64,000 nucleotides of DNA, from contig OY986965.1 of assembly GCA_963920575.1 (NCBI GenBank), positions 10,120,290-10,184,289 on the forward strand, in the 5' to 3' direction. The notes beneath the pieces were generated by a model, which was not told the DNA's origin, did not search any database, and saw only the letters and a program-made list of their open reading frames with translations. How positions within the stretch are numbered: the first letter of the stretch is position 1; every line of letters starts with the position of its first letter. The stretch is from Narthecium ossifragum (taxonomy: Eukaryota > Streptophyta > Magnoliopsida > Dioscoreales > Nartheciaceae). The translations under genes were made by a program, and so were the position numbers. Positions 51,801-57,955 of the stretch are shown here, piece after piece.

Positions 51801-54800
51801 CTGCCGAGGGATCTGAATATGACTGCTGTGTACTGCAATGATGTAACTTTTCTTATGTCCAAGACCTCCAATAATGGCAGAAGCTCATCCTTCCTATCAC
51901 TTTCGCAAAACGCTAACAAATAGCTCTCTGGCAGATAACTTTATTATGTGAGAAAGAAAGATTTCATAGCCAAATTATAAGAACCAAAAATAAATCAGAT
52001 TAATATCTATCATGTGTTCTGCAAGACTTGCTCACACAGAATCAGAAGGTTGCTAAGTTTCGTCATCCCTCATGGCCAAAACTAAATACTCAGCACATGC
52101 AGAATGCAAATATTGCTTCCATCAAGCAACATGGCAATCAATATCAACTTCGCTGTCACCAAAATGAATCGTAGGTTTTTCATAACTAAATTTGATGAGA
52201 AATGGAGCATTACTCTTGACTACAAAAGGTTGCATGATATGTTTTGTAGGAATCAGTAAAAAAGCTGGTATAAAGTCTCAATTGGAGCATGCTGAAGGCA
52301 AATCTTCCAATTTCACCCATGACATGGACTAAGCCATTCTTAGGTCATTTGAAACTAAAGAAACTAAGCAGCTACTCAAAATTATAAATGCACTTCAGAT
52401 AGATGAATTAGTAAGCTTGAGAACAAAACTGACCGATCATTATAATTTCTTCTGAAAGTTGAACGAAAATGAATACATCAGTCGAGTTATAAGACCCTGC
52501 ATCTATTTGAGCCCAAACTTTTAAACTAGTTTGCAGCATTCTCGAAAAAGTGCACAAGCCATTGTTTAACTTCCTTCCAAGAGGATGCAGCGACAACTAA
52601 AAAACAAGTATCGAGTGGCGTGCAACTTTCATCTCGCTAAGACCAAAGGTGATCTAGGACATAAAGATTGAAGATTCCATAAGTTAGATGAGACTGGTAG
52701 AGTAGCAAGCTCATTTTCTAATGCTAAGTTACCAAGCAAGCACGGTGTCGTGCCAATCTCAGTCGGCACGGAGCAAGGAGCTCCAACACAGAGTTATATG
52801 TGACCGGCATAGGCATTCAACCCTCTGGCATGAATGTAGTGAATGCATTGGATGGATTGTGAGGTTGTTTGTCCAATTAAAAAGGAAAATGTTGCTTTAA
52901 GCATCAAACATCTAAAAAACCTATTGAAAGATCCAATGTAATTTATTCAACGTGGCTTAGGAGGTTGTGTGTGACTGCCAAGTATAGGTGCCGGCCAGCA
53001 CAAGGAACCCTCCCCACGTGCCCAAGTCAGGTGAAGTGTTGGTGCCTACCAATGTTGTCAAAATTATGATTTGAATCGTAAATCGGATGGATTTTACGAG
53101 TAGTAGTTGAATGAACGATTGAGATCACTCCAAAAAACGTATCATGGTAAGATCGGCATAAAATCGCGATTAATCACGTGAAATCATGGAAATCGCAGTT
53201 CAGATCGCGATCCTCTATTAGTGCATTTTTAAGTTCGGGTCGGGTTTGAATTGGGTTGCCCGATAACTAATTAAATAAATCCTCTTACTTTGTATTTAAA
53301 CCCGATAATATATGATAGTTTAACGTGGTGAAGGGCTAGGACGGACGGCGCAACAGTAAGCACCGACTGCCCACCTTCTTCTTTCTTCCTTCCTAGATCT
53401 CTCCTCCTTTTTCCCCTTTTTCCTTCTGACCAAGGATTTACGTAACAGCCGGCACTTCGTACCGGCTGATATTTATCGTGCAAAGGAGGGGTCGGGATAG
53501 AAACCGCCCCTCCTTATCAGGATCAGGGTGGGGCCGTGAATGTGCCGGGTGATACCTTATGTATCGCCCGGTACAAACCGATAAGTACCGACCAGGAAAT
53601 AGTATTAAAAAAAGACAGGTTTAAATGCATGAGTCAGGAAAGGAAAGAAAAAACGGGGAAAGAAAGGAGGGAAAGAAAGGACGGAAAGGAAAGAAAAACA
53701 AGGAAAGAAAGAAGGGAAAAGAGGGAAAGTAAGTGGGGAAAACAGGGAAAGTAAGGAGGGAGAAGAGGGAAAGAAAAAACATGGGAAGTGGAAAACTGGA
53801 AATAATGAAGAAGAAGAAGATGAAAAAAAACAGGGAAAGTAAGGAGGGAGAAGAGGGAAAGAAAGAACAGGGGAAAGTAGAAGAAGAAGCAGAAGAAGTA
53901 GGAGGAGGAGGAGGAGGAAGAAGGACCGGCATGCCCCGTGCCGGCGGCACGTACCGTGCCAGCAGGTTGCTGGCATGGCGCGTACCACCGCGACGGCAAT
54001 CCTTGCTTGTGACTATACCTCTTCTTGTCTCCCTCTATTTTTTCCCCCTTTTTCCCCTTTTGTGCTGCTGTTACCAGCCTAGTACCTGCTGAGGCCTGAT
54101 GTTGTAACATCGCTTATGGCTGCAACCGGTGGCTAAGGATGGGGGCTTCATGTTAGTTTGTTTCATGGACAGAAATAATAAATTATGATAACTGATAACA
54201 AGCAACAATGCAATAATACTGAAAAGTCATAAGTCATAACATGAATGATAATGAACTAAAGGGTGCATTAATGACAAGTTGCAACATTGTAAAAGCACAC
54301 ACAAGTATCTCAGTACATGTACATCTATCATTTTCATGGTAATTTGTATAGTATGTAGGATCTTACGATCCTACGATCCGATCTTGTGGACCCTCCAGCG
54401 ATCTGAGTCAAAAAAGCGATTTTGACAACCTTGGTGCCTACAGCTAGTCGGCTTGACAATTGCCGAATCTTTTGCTACCAACTAACTCTTATTTGGAGAA
54501 TTCTCAAGGTCAAAGAACTAGAAAGTTGAACTACAGTCATGCAATTGATGATGGTGGTAATCTGGATTTTTCCTAATATCCTTGCTATTCTAAATGCCTT
54601 ACCTTAGTCCCAATTGGGGATAGCTCAATCTATGATCTAGGCTTGAAAAAAAACATTTGTGTCAACAATTCAATACCTCGGGGATATGGGTTTTCCATCA
54701 ACCTGTCACTATAGATAAAATGGATAACCGGGCGAAAACAATAGACACACGACTTAGAACACGATTTTTGAGAGATAAGCTCACTCGTACATGTTCCAGA

Positions 54801-57393
54801 CAAAAGAGATTCACCGTTGCCTCAGCAATAGAAGTTTATGACAGAGCACCTACAATTATCCCTTGGGCTACATTTTATCAAAAAACCATGTATTCCTAGG
54901 CATACCTTCTGCCTAGGGAAGGAAGTTAGAATGTCCTCTCAAAGTTGACAAATAATGGATGAAGGTATGTTCTGTATAGGTCACTATTGGTGGTGTGTGC
55001 CTTGATTGAATCTCACAAGCACCTGTTTTCCATGGGTCATATTACCAAGTTTCCTAGAAGCAACTGTCATCTTAAGCTATTCATGAAGAAAACTATAGGC
55101 ACCTCTAAATGATACAGACTCCAACAGCACAGGAAACAGAAGAATCTAATGACAGCATATGACTTCATGAAGCAGCAGACGCAACAATGTTCATATCTTT
55201 CCCAAGCAAACGATCAGGCTGCAAGGTGGCCTCTGCTTATCAAGAGCTAGCCTAAGTGCTTTGATGTCTCAAGCAAGTAAAATATTGTTTTGGAAGAAAC
55301 ACATTTACAGGTAAAAGTAACAAAGAATTATTGCCACTCCAAAGCAGACAACATGTTACCAAACAGAACTGTAGTCGATTCCAAAAAACTGACAACATCA
55401 TTGTTTACCTAGATGCTATCCTTTCTTATTAATTTCACAGATAGATCAATACCTAAAGAGAGCAAAGCAGCATCCATGGCACAAAAACTAAGCTGGAAAC
55501 TGAAACATAGTGGACTGCATGTATGAACAGAAATTTTCCCATGTGAAAAATATAAAATAACCAGAATGTAGTTCTAGCAAAACAATAAAATAGAATTGGA
55601 AGGACATGCTCCTCAGAGATGCAAACACAACGAACCTGCTAAGTCATAACTGTTGTCATCAGTGCTAGAAGATCCAGCACGGTTGCATAACTCCCTGACT
55701 TTGTCTTCATCACCAGCTCTAATCCAAAGCAACATCTCATAATAACCTATTCTTGAGGAGGATCTGGAACTCTCATTTTTAATTAGTTCGCTAAACACTT
55801 GGAATTCTTCTATCATTCCCATTTCAACCATATACATAAGAAACACACCATAACTTTCTTCTTCTATTTGAAATCCCCTTTCCCTCATTGACATTAAGAG
55901 TCGATAAGCATTATGAATCTGAGACAGTGATTCATCCTCGTCATTACTATTCATAGCATTACTTATGCAAAGTTTAATTAAGGCATTGTATTCATTAATG
56001 CCAGTGTCCCTCCCCAATTTTCCAAATACCTCAAGAGTGGACTCAGCCCCCAATTTATCTGCACACATTTTCATCAATTTTGCAAAACGGCGAGATTCTG
56101 TCTTCTTGAACACATATCTTTGCTTTCTTTCCCTTGAGACTTCCTTCTTCCGCTGAGTTGAGCAAGTTTGTGGAACATTTGAGAACCATTGTACATCTAA
56201 AATGCTTTTAACTAGTGCCGTATCATTGGCTTCTTCCGAAGGTGGAAGCCCTTGATCACTGCCAGTGTCACCTGAGAAACAACTAAATATTCAGGTATCA
56301 AGAATACACATGTTAAAGAACGCATATTCTGCACTGATTTCATCATAAGGTCAACAAGACCATAAACTCGTTGCAATTCAAAAAATATTCAACTACCAAG
56401 AGACCAAAAAACATCCTCTGGACCATCCACCGACTCCTAAGGAAGCAATAAGCAGAAGCAAAGACGGGGAAAGAAGAGAAGCATGGGCAATGCTTGTTTT
56501 CACTGCGGCTTGTGTGAAAGAACATAATAGCTATTTTCACGCATAAGTGTCCCAATAGGCAATTCATAAACCAGCAGGACAGGGGACATGGCACAGTTCT
56601 CAACATCAATGGGAAGAGCCATGCCTTCGTTTCAAATTAGTATATCAAGCTACTTGCTTTGAGATATGACAGTGATAGGGAGTTTACCGTAACTCGCCAT
56701 TACGTTACACGCATACAAAATGTATCATACCTTGAAATGCATAAATAATTTCCTCAGAAACCTGGCGTCTCGAGAGGGCATGTCCTTCCAGTGGCTTAAC
56801 CACTTCAGAAGAGGCAATTCCAAAACCCAAAATCAACAAGAAGAACTCATATTCATACAAATTGGCAATACAAAAAAAGGCTTTTTCTGTCTAAATTCAA
56901 AATGGGAGCAGATGCAGCCACAACAAAACACACAAGAAAGGAGCAATTTGCAAACCAACACACATCTAACTCCACCACAAAGTTAAAGAAACATACCGAG
57001 AAGTATAGAGGTGATCTTTCTCGAAATTTCCTTGGCGGAATCCTCCGCTGAATCACGCCAAAACCAAGAATCAGAAGCAGTGCAGGTAAATCAAATTGCC
57101 TCTTATCCAGGTCGAGATTATCAACAAAACCAGAAATAAGAAGCAAAGGTACCGTGATTAGGAAGGCATGAAGCAGTTGCGTCCTTGGAGACGGCGCTCT
57201 TGAAGCGGAGGAGTACATCAGAGGAGACCCGGTGGGATACACTGGGGGCTGTCTCAGAGGCGGTCTTCTGGGAGGAGAGGCGAGATTTAGGGGCTTGGTG
57301 CGACGGGAGGAGCTTCTTGAGGGTGGCGAGAGCCGGGTCAGAGGAGGTCTTCTTGGTGGCGGAGCGGAACAGCTTGCTGAGGTTCTTGGGCAT
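11158..57393 (-). CDS. Mitochondrial-type P-class pentatricopeptide repeat protein (At4g04790/At4g21880-like), 15 exons
   Basis: Exons on the minus strand: 57153-57393, 55636-56271, 51748-51927, 49722-49786, 47472-47579, 45302-45415, 37486-37581, 34692-34790, 27696-27815, 23422-23526, 16620-16784, 16382-16509, 16225-16294, 14194-14411, 11158-11308. They total 2,496 nt (831 residues plus stop) with compatible phases at every junction. The N-terminus (MPKNLSKLFRSATKK) is basic and hydroxylated, as in mitochondrial presequences. PPR-like helical hairpins run from about residue 130 to 810, for example INEYNALIKLC, GYYEMLLWIRAG, VYGKLIALC, HVYMSLINVYSKFG and FLRMYQVLLASG. P-class PPR proteins bind organellar RNA in a sequence-specific way. 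From memory, length and order agree with the Arabidopsis relatives (about 820 residues). All junctions are GT-AG except intron 8 (GC-AG). The RNA target is unknown. Confidence 0.9.
11309..14193 (-). other. Intron 14 of the PPR gene
   Basis: 2.9 kb. It holds pyrimidine-rich strips at about 13,090-13,200 and 13,500-13,745 (CTCCTCTCC and CACTCT motifs) and a GCCGGCAC-like scrap near 13,200. No gene was recognised in it. Confidence 0.7.
14194..14411 (-). CDS. PPR gene exon 14
   Basis: Residues 710-782 (IFCQIWEAEPANVEIGLKLL ... NVLTFLR). The acceptor TGTGGAGCAG holds a GAGCAG tandem, so one extra Gln codon is possible. The donor is TGAG|GTTTGT in phase 2. Confidence 0.88.
14412..16224 (-). other. 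Intron 13 of the PPR gene
   Basis: 1.8 kb, AT-rich. I see no repeat family or gene in it. Confidence 0.7.
16225..16294 (-). CDS. PPR gene exon 13
   Basis: Residues 686-709 (SAVDLLKQLKKKDESSTYI ... IDQ). The acceptor is TTGTATCAG|TTCCGC and the donor TCAG|GTTCTG. It enters in phase 2 and leaves in phase 0. Confidence 0.85.
16382..16509 (-). CDS. PPR gene exon 12
   Basis: Residues 644-686 (ENMQSEGELDRLLQLLGEL ... CVRYNIA). The acceptor is CTGCCACAG and the donor GCTGA|GTATAT, phase 2. Reading through the following 87-bp intron also gives an open frame, so intron retention would add 29 residues without a stop. Confidence 0.85.
16620..16784 (-). CDS. PPR gene exon 11
   Basis: Residues 589-643 (VILKKEVPVKYVNELKSVLV ... 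PKAVISLI). It has 55 codons, phase 0, acceptor TTGGCACAG and donor CATA|GTAAGA. A 110-bp intron follows. Confidence 0.9.
18437..18600. repeat. GAGCTT-rich repeat inside C1
   Basis: The segment starts AAGGGTGTAAACAAGCTGAG and ends GAGCTTTAACGAGCC. It is dense in AAGCTGGGCTTGA/GAGCC phrases, as in the common plant repeats with GGTGTAAACGAGCC ends. The boundaries are approximate. Confidence 0.45.
18617..18952 (+). mobile_element. Solo LTR of a Ty1-copia type retrotransposon, nested in C1
   Basis: It begins TGTTGAGACGTGGAG and ends CCTAATA (probably CCTAACA before a C-to-T change). The 5-bp repeat GATGT flanks it at 18612-18616 and 18953-18957. TATAAGGGCG (about 18,790-18,800) is a plausible TATA box. 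The phrase GTGAATCACGTAAATCT near the 3' side is typical of plant copia LTRs. No internal region remains. Confidence 0.65.
22951..23110. repeat. Fragment of the GCCGGCAC/GCAAGGATT repeat family
   Basis: It begins GCAAGGATTAGCG and contains GTGCCGATAC, TCGGTCCATGCC and CAACCGGCATGGCAATC. It matches the ends of the element at 30015-30541. Confidence 0.5.
23422..23526 (-). CDS. PPR gene exon 10
   Basis: Residues 554-588 (YLDQMQHCGVQTTKHVYMSL ... DIAKQ). It has 35 codons, phase 0, acceptor CTGTTTGCAG and donor GCAG|GTAATC. Confidence 0.92.
23527..27695 (-). other. Intron 9 of the PPR gene
   Basis: 4.2 kb. It holds the palindrome cluster at 23,625-23,890. The rest is AT-rich unique-looking DNA without recognised features. 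Confidence 0.7.
23625..23890. repeat. Cluster of inverted ATCGGTAGA/TCTACCGAT repeats
   Basis: The phrases TCGGTAGA, TCTACCGATCGA, TAATCCATC(A/G)GTAGAAC and GATGGATTAGAT recur about ten times in alternating orientation. Several adjacent pairs can pair (for example at 23,665-23,705 and 23,705-23,745). GTACATCGTACATGCC and GCAGCGTACATGGCC lie at the two ends. Confidence 0.8.
27696..27815 (-). CDS. PPR gene exon 9
   Basis: Residues 514-553 (RNTHGALMVLKQMVEANLNP ... TEEDVNK). It has 40 codons, phase 0, acceptor TTTTGCAG and donor CAAG|GTTTGC. The peptide is a clear PPR unit with Pro-Asp at the canonical turn. Confidence 0.92.
28201..28425. repeat. Degenerate copy of the GCCGGCAC/GCAAGGATT repeat family
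   Basis: It starts GCAAGGATATTGTGCCGGTG and contains CACGTGCCATG, CACCAGTTGGC and TACGTGCTGGTAGGCATGGC. The right edge is approximate. Confidence 0.45.
30015..30541. mobile_element. MITE-like element with GCAAGGATTG ends
   Basis: The inverted ends are GCAAGGATTGCCATGCCGG (left) and AATCCTTGC (30533-30541, right). The interior holds GC-rich GTACCG/CGGTAC phrases at both sides and a hexamer-like array (GTCCAT, GGATCC, CCAGGACCA, CACATC) at 30,130-30,300. No clean target duplication was found. Confidence 0.6.
31440..32640. repeat. AGTTACTTTCCA minisatellite in C2
   Basis: TTACTTTCCAC, AGTTACTTTCCAT and TTACTTTTCACAA recur dozens of times at irregular spacing. AATATGTGAAAAAATC and GTTGGATATTGA(C/T)A recur at longer intervals. 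The same motif fills element C3 at 58,975-60,010. Confidence 0.9.
32983..33725. repeat. Three tandem 248-bp GC-rich units
   Basis: Units start CCACTGTTTCC at 32983, 33231 and 33479. Each contains CCTCCCTCGTCGG or CCTCGTCGG, CGCCGCCCC, CCCCATTCAAC, CCTTCCCGAGGTCCTCC and TCTTCAAGCCCCACCGTCG. Since 248 is not divisible by three, frames shift from unit to unit, so the long apparent frames on both strands are unlikely to be one protein. Confidence 0.85.
34197..34513. repeat. Right-end fragment of the GCCGGCAC/GCAAGGATT family
   Basis: It ends CCGGCATAGCAATCCTTGC and carries GCCGCCGGCACATAGG and GGCACCGCCAGTGCCGAC. A local inverted repeat AACGGGTTCAAACCGGG ... AAACCCGTTAAC sits at the left. Confidence 0.45.
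34692..34790 (-). CDS. PPR gene exon 8, followed by a GC donor
   Basis: Residues 481-513 (FEGAYNLLTGMQEMNEVPT ... LAGYFRE). It has 33 codons, phase 0 at both ends, acceptor ATATCTGCAG. The donor reads GGGAG|GCAAGA. No GT nearby keeps the frame into exon 9, so a GC-AG intron is the best reading. Confidence 0.85.
34791..37485 (-). other. Intron 7 of the PPR gene
   Basis: 2.7 kb. It contains the hAT-type MITE at 35,768-36,175. The rest is AT-rich with no recognised feature. Confidence 0.75.
35768..36175. mobile_element. hAT-type MITE (408 bp, CGGTTCGGTT-rich)
   Basis: A perfect 8-bp target duplication CCTACTAC lies at 35760-35767 and 36176-36183. The ends are TAGGGGTGAG and CTCACCCCTA, exact inverted repeats. 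The interior is dense in CGGTTCGGTTTTT. This matches the widespread plant MITEs whose ends read TAGGGGTG. Confidence 0.9.
37486..37581 (-). CDS. PPR gene exon 7
   Basis: Residues 449-480 (VRPIYSMMCRYNLRPNGDA ... YVKMKD). It has 32 codons, phase 0 at both ends, acceptor ATACCTAAG and a consensus donor GAT|GTAAGT. Confidence 0.9.
38891..39516. mobile_element. hAT-like element with GGCGGAGCC-type ends
   Basis: The left end CAGGCAAGAGTGGAGTCACG and the inverted right end CAGGGGCGGAGCCAGAAA resemble the well-known CAGGGGCGGAGC termini of plant hAT elements. TGCATA occurs on both sides (38885-38890 and 39515-39520), but no clean 8-bp duplication is visible. A C16 run followed by A20 (39,463-39,498) sits just inside the right end. 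Confidence 0.55.
39463..39498. repeat. C16-A20 homopolymer junction
   Basis: Sixteen C are followed directly by twenty A. On the transcribed-like (minus) strand this is T20-G16. A second C-rich run (C11-A-C6) lies at 39,012-39,029. Homopolymer lengths may include sequencing error. Confidence 0.9.
40944..42095 (+). mobile_element. Long LTR-like block (probable solo LTR of a copia/SIRE-like element)
   Basis: It begins TGTTGATTCTGATCTTATTT TGATGATGCC, like the 5' end of SIRE-type LTRs. It carries many ATCGACC/GATCGATGC phrases, a tandem 21-bp pair starting GAGCCGTTGGAAAA (41,537-41,578), a TATA-like CTTATAAGTAG and a late CCAATTCACCCACCCTCCC motif that marks the 3' part of such LTRs. The 3' end and target duplication were not found, so the right limit is approximate. 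Confidence 0.5.
42825..42856. repeat. (AT)n(GT)n microsatellite
   Basis: ATATATATATATAT is followed by about eight GT units. Confidence 0.95.
42905..44072. mobile_element. MITE-like element with TTTGGTT ends
   Basis: The left side CACATTTGGTTCGGACAAGG and the inverted right side GGCCCGTTTGGTTGTCAGAT are related. AATGGGAA/GGAATG phrases cluster at both sides (42,920-43,095 and 43,830-43,935), as in common plant MITEs with TTTGGTT termini. A (GA)12 microsatellite lies at 43,530-43,555. The boundaries and superfamily are uncertain. Confidence 0.4.
45302..45415 (-). CDS. PPR gene exon 6
   Basis: Residues 411-448 (VHAAVDVVELMCESGLDVPV ... YELDL). It has 38 codons, phase 0 at both ends, acceptor TTATTGCAG and donor TCTG|GTATGA. 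It covers about one PPR unit. Confidence 0.9.
46010..47144. mobile_element. Mutator-type non-autonomous element (1,135 bp)
   Basis: A perfect 9-bp target duplication CTCCAGAAA lies at 46001-46009 and 47145-47153. The left end GGTTGATTCTAAATACACC and the inverted right end GGTTAATTCTAAATACACC are terminal inverted repeats that continue with reduced identity for about 40 bp. The interior has a 36-bp tandem array (46,675-46,820) and TGTTTGTTTG-rich DNA (46,420-46,540). There is no transposase. Confidence 0.9.
46675..46820. repeat. Tandem 36-bp units with ACCGAC/GTCGGT hairpins
   Basis: About four units read GACCGACCGTATCTAATATG followed by TTCGGTCGGTTCCC. Each unit holds its own inverted pair (ACCGAC ... 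GTCGGT) around an AT-rich loop, so the array can form a row of small hairpins. Confidence 0.85.
47472..47579 (-). CDS. PPR gene exon 5
   Basis: Residues 375-410 (VEEVILKFNKLHEKLEVVPS ... ALCCESFK). It is exactly 36 codons, phase 0 at both ends, with acceptor TTTTTGTAG and donor CAAG|GTAAAT. Confidence 0.9.
47580..49721 (-). other. Intron 4 of the PPR gene
   Basis: 2.1 kb of AT-rich DNA. I see no repeat family or gene in it. Confidence 0.7.
49722..49786 (-). CDS. PPR gene exon 4 (65 nt)
   Basis: Residues 353-374, ending SPLIYDYAISIPNLV. The acceptor is CTATCCAG|AGGATG and the donor GTG|GTGAGG. This is the only segment between exons 3 and 5 that converts phase 1 to phase 0 with open frame and good splice sites. 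Without it exon 5 would be read through a stop. Confidence 0.8.
49833..50256. repeat. Copy of the GCCGGCAC/GCAAGGATT repeat family
   Basis: It starts AAGGATTGTTGTGCTGG and ends ACTTTGCAATCC. GCACCGGTCCATGCCG, AACCGGCACAAAAGC and CCGTGCCGGTCTGTGC fill the right part, and CACGTGCCACAGGCACAACC the left. Confidence 0.55.
50764..51099 (+). mobile_element. Cassandra-type TRIM solo LTR with 5S rRNA-like core
   Basis: A 5-bp target duplication TAAGT lies at 50759-50763 and 51100-51104, and the element has TG...CA ends (TGTGAGACCC ... GCCGTTACA). Positions about 50,895-50,990 resemble plant 5S rRNA: CTCCAAGGTTAAGCGTGCTT covers the A-box region and GATGGGTGACC the C-box region. Cassandra elements are known to carry such a core in their LTRs. 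The 5S-like part is diverged and is not a functional rRNA gene. Confidence 0.88.
51748..51927 (-). CDS. PPR gene exon 3
   Basis: Residues 293-353 (ESYLLAFCESDRKDELLPLL ... ERFILTLKTT). The acceptor is CTGCCAG|AGAGC and the donor ACAG|GTATGC. Entry and exit are both in phase 1. A second AG two bases downstream would break the frame. Confidence 0.88.
52735..53035. repeat. Degenerate GCCGGCAC-family copy
   Basis: It begins AGCAAGCACGGTGTCGTGCC and contains AGTCGGCACGGAGC, GACCGGCATAGG and GGTGCCGGCCAGCAC. The edges are approximate. Confidence 0.45.
53431..54006. mobile_element. GCCGGCAC/GCAAGGATT element nested in the hAT-like element
   Basis: It starts CAAGGATTTACG with GCCGGCACTTCGTACCGGC and ends GTACCACCGCGACGGCAATCCTTGC. 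The middle is a long polypurine tract. Confidence 0.65.
53636..53932. repeat. Polypurine tract of about 300 nt
   Basis: It is nearly pure A/G on the plus strand (GGAAAGAAAGGAGGGAAAG type), broken by few pyrimidines. The long minus-strand frames here (Phe/Ser/Leu-rich) are compositional artefacts. Confidence 0.9.
55636..56271 (-). CDS. PPR gene exon 2
   Basis: Residues 81-293, by far the largest exon. The acceptor is TTTCTCAG|GTGACA and the donor GCAG|GTTCGT. After a Ser/Glu-rich linker comes a basic stretch (RKKEVSRERKQRY), then the first PPR-like hairpins (INEYNALIKLC, SYGVFLMYMVEMG, YYEMLLWIRAGDED). Confidence 0.9.
56272..57152 (-). other. Intron 1 of the PPR gene
   Basis: 881 bp with donor GTACCT and acceptor TTTCTCAG. 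No repeat or other gene was recognised. Confidence 0.75.
57153..57393 (-). CDS. PPR gene exon 1 (start codon, transit peptide)
   Basis: Residues 1-81. The ATG at 57391-57393 starts MPKNLSKLFRSATKK, rich in Lys, Arg and Ser with no acidic residue in the first 18. The exon ends CACG|GTACCT in phase 1. No earlier in-frame ATG is evident close by. Confidence 0.85.
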
Positions 57394-57533
57394 CGGTGTT
57401 CCACCACAAGGCCGGTCGTCTTCCTTCGTTCGCTCCTAAGAGATGGGTGGGAAACAAGAATGAGAAGATGGCAGCGGCCGGAATGTAGATTTCAAGTCGG
57501 GAGAAGCGGGGGATAACTGGGGTTGTCACTCAG
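57394..57533 (-). promoter_or_regulatory. 5' untranslated region and proximal promoter of the PPR gene
   Basis: This is the only gene-proximal DNA left between the start codon and the first upstream repeat. On the minus strand it is moderately GC-rich. I see no convincing TATA box. Confidence 0.35.
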
Positions 57534-57935
57534 CCCTCGTTTGGTTTGATAGAAAAGGTGAGCACAAGTTTGGCACGCGAATAGAGCTGATACCGATTGT
57601 TTCATCTATGCCATTGTTAGTGACTACCGATATATTTAATTGATAATTTATTACCGATTTTTTCATCTATTTTATCAGTAGGCCACTACCAATTAGATAG
57701 ATAAAAAAAATCGATAATTTGACTACCGATCGTGACAGGTGTAATACACATACATACCACATCGGCATGTGCACAAAACTTTATTCATACAAATAAGTTA
57801 TTTTCGTAATGATTACTTATATAAAAAAAAACATAGCAGTAGTAGCAGGTGCAATGTGAATAAATGGTTAATGATTATTTGGATAAGAAAAAATATATAA
57901 GTATCGAACACCTTATTCTCATACCAAAAGGAATC
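57534..57935. repeat. MITE-like segment with TTTGGTT ends
   Basis: The left CCTCGTTTGGTTTGATAGAA and the inverted right CCTTTTGGTATGAGAATAAG are related. Between them, CTACCGAT/ATCGATAATT phrases recur in both orientations (57,585-57,735). The superfamily is uncertain. Confidence 0.35.
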
Positions 57936-57955
57936 CATCGATAAATAGAAAAAAA

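Larger units (their letters stand above)
53051..54433. mobile_element. hAT-like element (1,383 bp) carrying a nested insertion
   Basis: A perfect 8-bp target duplication GTGCCTAC lies at 53043-53050 and 54434-54441. The inverted ends are CAATGTTGTCAAAAT and ATTTTGACAACCTTG. The ends are flanked internally by GATC/ATCG-rich sequence (GAATCGTAAATCGG; GATCCGATC). The nested block at 53,431-54,006 belongs to the GCCGGCAC/GCAAGGATT family. Confidence 0.85.
51928..55635 (-). other. Intron 2 of the PPR gene
   Basis: 3.7 kb. It contains a GCCGGCAC-family scrap (52,735-53,035) and a composite hAT-like insertion (53,051-54,433). The rest is AT-rich without recognised features. Confidence 0.75.

Noticed and set aside
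53605..54110. Long minus-strand frames rich in Phe, Ser and Leu resembling membrane proteins
   Set aside because: They are translations of the polypurine tract complement. Several overlapping frames are open at once, which is expected from composition.
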